Part shown: in pieces, positions 56,971 through 64,000 of the stretch | How positions within the stretch are numbered: position 1 is the stretch's first letter | How the letters are laid out: each line of letters opens with the position of its first letter | Origin: Lumnitzera littorea | Lineage: Eukaryota > Streptophyta > Magnoliopsida > Myrtales > Combretaceae | Length of the DNA: 64,000 bases | NCBI GenBank assembly: GCA_024138015.1 | Contig: JAMXBB010000004.1 | Location: 74,522,809-74,586,808, forward strand | Direction: 5' to 3' | The notes under the pieces: generated by a model | The model's database searches: none | Seen by the model: the letters and a program-made list of their open reading frames with translations, nothing else | Told to the model about the DNA's origin: nothing | Position numbers and translations under genes: made by a program

Positions 56971-59514
56971 TAACAACCAATTTTTGGTTTAGATATATTA
57001 TCATATTTTAATAAGTAAGCACATACAAATATCATAATCCCTAAGCATAACCATTTTGTATATGTATAATCAATCAGTGCTCTATACTACAAGCACAAAA
57101 AAGATAAGATAGGGGCCGATATACTCACCTAGCCATTGCATCTAACTATCCTAATAATACTCAATCGAGTTGATGCTTAGGTCCATGTCACCTAAAGATT
57201 ATAATTAAGTACATAAGTATTGTATCCTCGACTACTTAGTTAGCTCTTCTCATTCTAAACCCTTCGCTTTTACTACTTTCGTATTTTGATCATAACATTT
57301 TTGTTTTAAGTCCGTTTTTAATGATATTAGAGTTGTTTTTCATCATTTTCAAGTGTTATTTCATTTGGAAAAGTTTGTTTTTGGTGTTTAGGCTTGTAAG
57401 GACTCTATTCAAGTCAATTAAATTCGTTGGTCAATGGGCTAGTTTGACCATCATAGGGTTTAGGCCTAATTTTGGGCTTTAGGCCTAGTTTTTGGCATTA
57501 GTCATTACACTTGACTTCATGGGCTTTTATTTAAGTATTTTAAGGTTAAATTTTCTACCTAAATTTACTAGTTTTCATTTTTTATCTTAGTATTACTCTA
57601 ATGGGCTTAAATGGACTCTTTTCACTAGTTTATGGTCTTAACTTGTTAAGACCCCGATAAAGGTTGTCTTCAATGGGCCTTTAGACTTATTAGGCCTTTT
57701 ATATTTTAATTAATAAGCTTTTATGTTTGGTTTTAGATTAGGTTAGTACTTTTAGGGCATAAATTTTAATTCTTTTAAGCCTTTTTTGGCTTATTTTACA
57801 CTTTAGGGCCTTAAGCTCAATTCTATTCACCTTTTTGGGTCTAAGCCCACTTTATACTATAAGTTTGGCTCAATTTAGTAATTGTTCTAGATTTGGTTTT
57901 ATTGCTAATGTGGCTTTTAACGCTATTCTTAAGCCTTTTATTAATAACTAAGCTAGTTCAAGTCATTAACTCATCACTATCCTACTTAACTTGATTAATC
58001 ACACCCTAAATCATACTTAACACTAACTAACCATGCCATTAAGCTAATAAACCAAATTTTGTAGACCTTAGCACATCCTTCAAGTGGTAGCCATACTGGC
58101 ATTTTTGGGGTCTCCATCACATTTTCCACATATCATTCATTTAGTGCTTTTTCCTCAATCTAAAATATGTTCTCGCTTAGTATGAGCTAATTGTCTATCA
58201 AATGTGATGAAAACAAGTTGGGAAATCCTCAACGAAGGTGGTAGCATGGTTATGTATATATGGTTTCATTGACTTTCCTTGTTGATTTGTTAATAAAACT
58301 CACTAACCACTAAACATTATTACATTATGGTGACAATACTTAAACTTCTAAGTCTAATATGTACATTGCCCTATCTAGCCATTCATGTTGCTATCCTTGA
58401 AGTCTAAAACACGTATATTATAAGTGTGTGTATAATGTATAAAGCCTACATGATTCTAGGTGAAAAATTAGAGAAACTAAGATTAGTTAGCTTATTAGAG
58501 TAAAATTGTAATGGTCCTCCTTTTATGTGTGTGTGTGTATCGTAAGCTTGGAAAGGGAAGTTGTGTATGTGTATGTGTGTTGGTTAGTTTATGGAATGAG
58601 TGTAGGTGGCATGTAGCTTGGTGGCTAGTGGTTTAGTGGGGTGGTGGTGCTGTGATGGTAGCTAGTGGTGATGGTGTAAGGGGTAGTCGAGAGAGTAGTT
58701 CTTAGGGTGGTGCTTGAGAGTGATTTTTGAGGAATGAAGTGGGGTTAAAATGAAATGAAAATGAGAGTGAGGGTGGGGGAAATGGTCAGCGGCATTGAGA
58801 GAGGGGACAATTTCAAGCTAAATTGGGTTAATAGTACATGGTCTTAAATTGTACCCTTGTATCACATTTTCTTTTATCCATTTTTTGTATTGTCTTGTCT
58901 TCCAAAAGGACATTGTCTTTTGATGATTTAACATGCTTATCTTGTTGTTAATTAAGATGTAATGAATGTTGGTTGGGGTTGAGGGTATAATTAAAGCGAT
59001 TAACCACAATTGAGTCTAGTTAAGCATATTAAGCATAATTAGGAAAATTCTAAGGCTTTGCTACATTTTATTATTGTAATTTAGTTAGTCTTTATGTTTC
59101 ACATAGACCCTTAGGGTTTTCTTAGGGTTTTGGGCCTGTTTACAATTATTGGTTTACATATATATTTAGCACTTAGGGTTATAGGTAATCGAAGTACTTG
59201 TTTATACTTAACGAACCATTTTCACTACTCACTTAGTTTTTCTTATTACTTTAGTGTTTTAAGGAATTTTTTAAGGACTTTTAGTTGTTTTAAGGTTTCT
59301 CACTTATTAAGGTTTTATGCATACAATTAGGGTTTTAGGGTCAAACTTACTTTAATGCTTCCATTCTTCTTATTTAGGGTTTTTAACTTATCATTTAAGG
59401 TTTGGTCATCTTATTTAGGTTTTTATCTTCATATTTTTGTAAGGTTTCAAGAGTTATCTATTAACTCTCTATCTTGTTTGGCTTCCAATAAGCTAAAAAC
59501 CCATAAGGTCTACA
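56971..59514 (-). repeat. 3' LTR of the Tekay-type Gypsy (about 2.5 kb)
   Basis: In element sense it would start TGTAGACCTTATGGG at 59514, just after ATGGGGAAA, and end GGTTGTTACA at 56971, giving TGTA/TACA termini. It includes a strand-biased section 58500-58800 (GT-rich on plus, CA/CT-rich in element sense) with a GTGTGTGT tract near 58527, typical of an R/U5 leader. Length fits Tekay LTRs. The 5' LTR lies outside the window, so boundaries are unconfirmed. Confidence 0.5.
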
Positions 59515-59559
59515 TTTCCCCATAAAAGATGTTTTGTATTCAAAACTTACAAGGTGTAC

Positions 59560-62225
59560 TTAGTGTTTTAAACAATTCCTAGTATTTGCATCTCACCTCC
59601 CCTTTAGTTTCCCAGGTTACTTCCTTCTCCTTCTCATGGTTCCTCTATAGTGTCTTAACATGCTTGATTTCCTTGGTCCTCAACTTTTAGGTCTTTCAAT
59701 CTGTGAATTGAATAGGATGCTCCTCATAGGTGAGGTTTTCATTTAGTTAGACTAATTCTAACTCCCCAAAATTTGGACATAAACCATATATCTCTATCTA
59801 AAACTACACTTACTAAGATGCCATGGAGTCTTACAATTTCTTTCACATAGATTTGTACTAACTTCTTTAGGGAGTATTTCATATTGATGGGAAAGGCATG
59901 TGTGAACTTGGCAAGTCTATCAACAATTGCCTAGATAGCATCAAATCCTACCTTTGTTCATTGCAATTTCCTTATAAAGTTCGTTGTAATATGCTCCTAC
60001 TTCCATTCAGGAATAGCAATGGTGGCAACAATCCTCCTTATCTCTAATGTTTAGCCTTAAGTCTCTAGCATGTTTCATACTTTTGCATGTACTCAACTAT
60101 ATCTTGCTTTTTGCTGTTCCACTAGAAATTCTTCTTATGGTTTGGGTACATTTTGGTCCCTCTTAAGAGTAACAAGTATCTTGAATAACGAGCTTCACTT
60201 AAGATTTCCTTTTTAAGAGATGCGTCCTTTAATACACATAAGCTACCATTCTTGCAGATTGTTCCATTCTCATCAATATTGAAGTTTTAAGTACTTGCCA
60301 TTTGCCATTTCCTCTTTCACCTTCATCAGAGTTGAGTCAACTTGTTAGGCTTCCAAATCCTTTCTATTATGGTGGGTTCAATGACAAAATTCGACAATTC
60401 CACATTTCCTTCAGCCCAAGTGAATTCTATATTCAATCTTTCAAATTCCTTGATTAATTTACATTGCTTGGTGAGGAGTGACATAGCTTTTGTATGATCT
60501 TGACCACTCAAGGAATCCATAACTGCATTTACTCAACTTGGATAGTAATTGATTCCACGATCATAGTCATTGTTTAATTGAAGCCATCTCCTTTGCCTCA
60601 TGTTCAATTCTTTTTTAGTGAAGAGATATTTGAGGCCTTTGTGGTCGATGTAAATCTCACATCTTTGCCTATATAAGTAGTCCCTCCAAATTTTCAAGGC
60701 AAAGACTATTGTTTCTAATTTTAGATCACGGGTGGGATAATTCTACTTGTGGGATCTCAACTTTCTGGATGCATATGCTATGACTCTCCCACCTTGCATC
60801 AATTTGTAGCTAAATCCATTTCTAAAAGCATCAATATACATAGCAAAGGGCTTTTTCTTATTTAGCAAGACTGAAGTTGGTGTAAACACCAACCTACACT
60901 TCAACTCTTGGAAACTCGACTCTCTTTTGTTTGTCTACTCATACTTCATGTGCTTCTGAGTTAGCTAGGTGAGGGGTCTTGCTATAGTGGAGAAATCCTT
61001 AACAAACTTCCTATAGTACCTTACAAGAACTAAGAAACTGCAAACCTCAATGACTGTGTCTGGCCTCCCATTCAACTATGGCCTTAATCTTTTCTGGATC
61101 CATTATGATTCCATCTCTTGATATAATGTGCCTAAGGAAAGAAATTTCTTTCAACCAAAAGTTGCATTTGGATAGCTTGGCATAAAGCTGATGCTCTCTC
61201 AATGTTTGCAACACTATCCTCAAATGTTCTTCATGATGTTGAATGAAGTTATGTAAGCTAAGATGTCATTGATGAAAATGATAAAACACTTATCCAATAA
61301 AGTATGGAATACATGGTTCATTACATCCATAAATGTAACCGGTATGTTTGTCAATTGAAAAGGCATCACTAGAAATCCATAATGACCGTACCGTATCTTA
61401 AAGGTGGTCTTAGGAACATCATCAAGCTTAATCCTAACCTAATGGTATTCGATCTTAGATCAATTTTGGAAAAGGCTCTAGCTCCTCTTAATTGATCAAA
61501 CAAGTCATCAATCTAGGTAATGGGTGCTTATTTTTTATGGTCACCTTATTTAAGTCCTAGTAGTTTGTGTATAGTTTCATAGAACCATCATTCTTCTTAA
61601 TAAAAAACATTAGTGCTCCTCATGGAGACATGTTGGGTCTAATGAATCCTTGATCTAGTAGTTCTTGCAACTATTTCTTAAACTCTCTCAACTCTATTAG
61701 AGCCATCCTGTATAGTACCTTTGAAATAGCTTCTATACCCAGTAACGGATTGATGATAAAATTAATCTCCTTCTTAGGTAAGAAACTTTGAAGGTCATTG
61801 AGAAAAACATCTAGAAACTCATCTACCACTTGAGTTTCTTCAATTCATGGCTTTTCCTTTTCTATCTAGACTGTGCTCAATCTTACTTCTACCCACTTTT
61901 ATAGGCTTTTATCTAAAACTACTTCAAGCAAGTACATTTCCTTTCATTGATTAGAATTGATTCTCCTTTAAGAATGACATTGGTGCCTTTTAATGCATCA
62001 AATTCTACTTCTTTGCTTCGACAATTCACCTTGGCATTTGCAATTGACATCAAACACATGTCTAATTTGGCTTTCGTACTTATTCATGTCAGGTATTATC
62101 ATGTTAGCTCGAGATTCGGTGTCTTGACTCTTATATTGGACTTTGTAGTCATCACTTGTAATTCAGCCTTCTCTACAATCTTAGGTGTGATAAAAGAGTG
62201 AGTCACTCCAGTATTAAACAAGGTA
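59560..62225 (-). pseudogene. Pol of the Tekay-type element: PR, RT, RNase H, IN, chromodomain
   Basis: Protease: LFNTGVTHS at 62222-62196, the active D-T-G changed to N-T-G. RT from about 61900 to 61000: after decayed fingers the catalytic motif reads FINDIL at 61276-61259 in place of FxDDIL. RNase H about 60950-60560. The open piece 60520-60326 (MDSLSGQDHTKAMSLLTKQC, ...SNFVIEPTIIERIW) is the link to integrase. Integrase is truncated to about 60000-59770 (LVQIYVKEIVRLHGILVSVV), missing much of its core. The last part, 59740-59580, aligns with the C-terminal chromodomain (TIEEP, then EGEGSNLGN and RGGEMQ in shifted frames). It cannot function. Confidence 0.82.
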
Positions 62226-63700
62226 TGTACAGGTAGAATAGAGACATAGATATTCCTTGAACCAATACACAATTTTCATCTTTTAACTTTTCACTTAGAG
62301 GATATCTTTTAGGCTTTTAATCACTTTTTCAGTTTTTTATACTTTATTAGATGTTATATATCCATGAAGGAATGAATAGAAAAAGGGTAATTCACATACC
62401 TGCAATAAGTTGCATCTCCTTCCTCAAACTTTGTGACAACCTTATCATCTCCATCATCCACATAATCTCACTCACCCTTTAGGTTATAAACTCTAGCATG
62501 CGTGTATGCCTACTCTAACTTGTAGAGATCCTAGCCTACCTATTTGTCTCTAAATAGTTGGGCAACCTAAATGTGCCATAGGGCAAGCTAGCTGGGTACC
62601 TCGTATAGTCCTCCTCTATGAATAGTTATGAGCAACATGCTTCATTTGCTTACACATGAAACAAGTCATACTAGCTCTCTTGGGACACTTGACTATGTGG
62701 TGGCTACCATCTCCACAAAGAAAACATCTATGCTAAAGCTATAGGCATTTTCTTGAGTAATGTACTCCTTTACATTTCTAACATCTTATTACACTTGAAA
62801 TTAAAGTAATTGGCCTTAGATATTAGCCATGAATCTACATAATCTTTTTCCCTTTCTTACTGCATCATGTATCATACACTCTTATCCTTAAAATCATTAT
62901 TACTTTCAATAGTTCTTGCCAGCTCAGCTGCTTCCCTGAAATCTCTAAGTTGAAACTCATGCACTTGACACTCGATCTCAAAATCCAATCCAATCCGCTA
63001 ATAAACATTTGGGTACTCAACCTGTCACTAACCTGAAACTCCTCATCAGCAATTGTAGCAATCTATTGAACTTAGAGTCATATTGATCCAAAGTATAGTT
63101 TCCTTTTTGAATGGATAGAAAAGTATCATTGTACTACCTCAAGGTCTTTAGAAAATAATTTAATATGAATTCTCTTTAAAACACTTATTAAGTCGTCGAA
63201 CCTCTAACTATCCTTCTCTTGGCTTCCTATTAAGTCTTGTGTGAAGCCTTAGCATATAGGTCCCATAAGTAATCCTTAAATGGTGTGGAACCTCAAATGC
63301 CTCATTAGTGTGCTCAATTTGCATGAGCCAATCCTCAACTTCCAAGGGGTGACCTACAACCCCATCAAAATACTTGGTACACTTGATAAACTCTGACATC
63401 ATGGTCCTTTAAGGCTTGGGATTTAGGGGTGCTATAAGAGCTAAATGCACTTGTGCAACAAGAGGTGGTGGTGGTGGTGGTACCTCCTCAACTAGTACAA
63501 GTGGTGAAACATGAGTTGGACGTATCATGTCTCTCTTACGAAAAGCTCTTAGCATCTCTTATTTTGCAACTAGCACCTCTTATGTGTTGTACCTCTATGG
63601 AACATACACTGGTAGATCCTTTAGATGATCTGTTGGGTGAACCTCTAGGGGATCATGTCTTAATGGGAGTGATAAGCCACCCTAAGAATAGATAAGGTTA
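62226..63700 (-). pseudogene. Gag of the Tekay-type element
   Basis: The open piece 63402-63208 (MMSEFIKCTKYFDGVVGHPL, then EVEDWLMQIEHTNEAFEVPH) is the start of the Gag capsid domain of Tekay-like elements. Broken capsid sequence follows to about 62850. Two zinc knuckles at 62735-62640 read RCFLCGDGSHHIVKC and CFMCKQMKHVAHN; the first is complete (CX2CX4HX4C), the second has lost its last Cys. The N-terminal end has a (GGT)6 run at 63464-63481 within a low-complexity stretch. Confidence 0.82.
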
Positions 63701-64000
63701 GCCGTATCGATGGTGTGTCTAAGCTTATTGAAAGCCTAAAATGAAGGGTAACAAAAGAAAACAAGTAGATTCCCACGAATGATTCCAAGGATATGACGCA
63801 CTAAGGAACCTCTATAAAATCATGAATGAGCTTAATATGACACATAAGTAGCTCAGTGATTTTACTCACCATCTAGCTTTACTTAATAGTTAGGATAAGA
63901 GTTAAAAAGAAGTAAGTACAATAGCTCACAAAGGAAAACACAATATATTCTATTTGATTCACTTATTGCAGCTTTAATATACAAAGGATATTTATACTTA
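63701..64000. other. Probable leader of the Tekay-type element
   Basis: No coding frame recognised. By position this should be the 5' untranslated leader, running off the window before the 5' LTR. Confidence 0.35.

Larger units (their letters stand above)
56971..64000 (-). mobile_element. Tekay-type Gypsy chromovirus, 5' end outside the window
   Basis: Minus-strand order from 63700 downward: gag with zinc knuckles, protease, RT, RNase H, integrase with a deletion, chromodomain-like C-terminus, then LTR. RT before integrase and the Tekay-like phrases in the RNase H-integrase link and C-terminus support the clade. All frames are broken. Confidence 0.8.

Noticed and set aside
58521..58590. GT-rich tract as a regulatory Z-DNA element
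   Set aside because: Short, interrupted (GTGTGTGTGT then GTATGTGTATGTGTGTTGG) and within an LTR leader of biased composition; nothing beyond low complexity.

Overview
This is AT-rich nuclear DNA of a flowering plant, most likely a eudicot. The signs are plant-type LTR retrotransposons of several named clades (Sirevirus and another Copia; Tat, Tekay and another chromovirus-like Gypsy), plant hAT and CACTA-type elements, and one GT-AG spliced gene of the plant AKR4 aldo-keto reductase type. There are no operons, CRISPR arrays or rRNA genes, and I recognise no tRNA gene. Almost all coding sequence is broken by stops and frameshifts, so the window is an old, nested transposon graveyard around one decayed host gene.

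Layout, left to right. 1-3997: 3' end of a plus-strand Sirevirus (env-like frame, polypurine tracts, 1390-bp LTR). 4.2-8.9 kb: a dispersed repeat, a minus-strand Gypsy gag relic, a 601-bp hAT-like MITE with a perfect 8-bp target duplication, and otherwise unassigned AT-rich DNA. 8897-19295: a complete but dead plus-strand Sirevirus, with a 1216-bp solo LTR sitting in its gag between perfect ATGAC duplications. 20873-23929: a four-exon aldo-keto reductase pseudogene with a mutated start codon, a 787-bp hAT-like element in exon 2 and a 1-nt insertion near the C-terminus. 24.6-29.4 kb: second copy of the dispersed repeat, then a minus-strand Copia relic with one 262-bp LTR.

31.4-53 kb is a nest. 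A plus-strand chromovirus-like Gypsy (LTR, primer site, start of gag) is split by a full 9.8-kb Tat-type Gypsy (31818-41635, perfect CTTTC duplications). That Tat element carries an antisense frame resembling the 'putative gypsy type transposon' family (PF04195) and a 32-bp tandem repeat downstream of integrase. Next comes an inverted LTR and the pol and gag of the same chromovirus-like family on the minus strand. That copy is itself split by a 2.3-kb solo LTR (42840-45134) and a 3.2-kb CACTA-like non-autonomous element (48625-51824), which in turn carries a hAT-like MITE. 53.3-54.3 kb is a minus-strand Tat integrase relic, 55.2-56.6 kb an LTR-like block with repeated CAATCGATTGG palindromes, and 57.0-64.0 kb a minus-strand Tekay-type Gypsy whose 5' end lies outside the window.

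I found no new defence or metabolic system. The most useful observations are the nesting order fixed by exact target duplications, the reconstructable death of the reductase gene, the antisense gene in the Tat element, the CATG-centred palindrome arrays in the Sirevirus, and the same Asp-to-Asn change in the reverse transcriptase catalytic motif of three unrelated elements.
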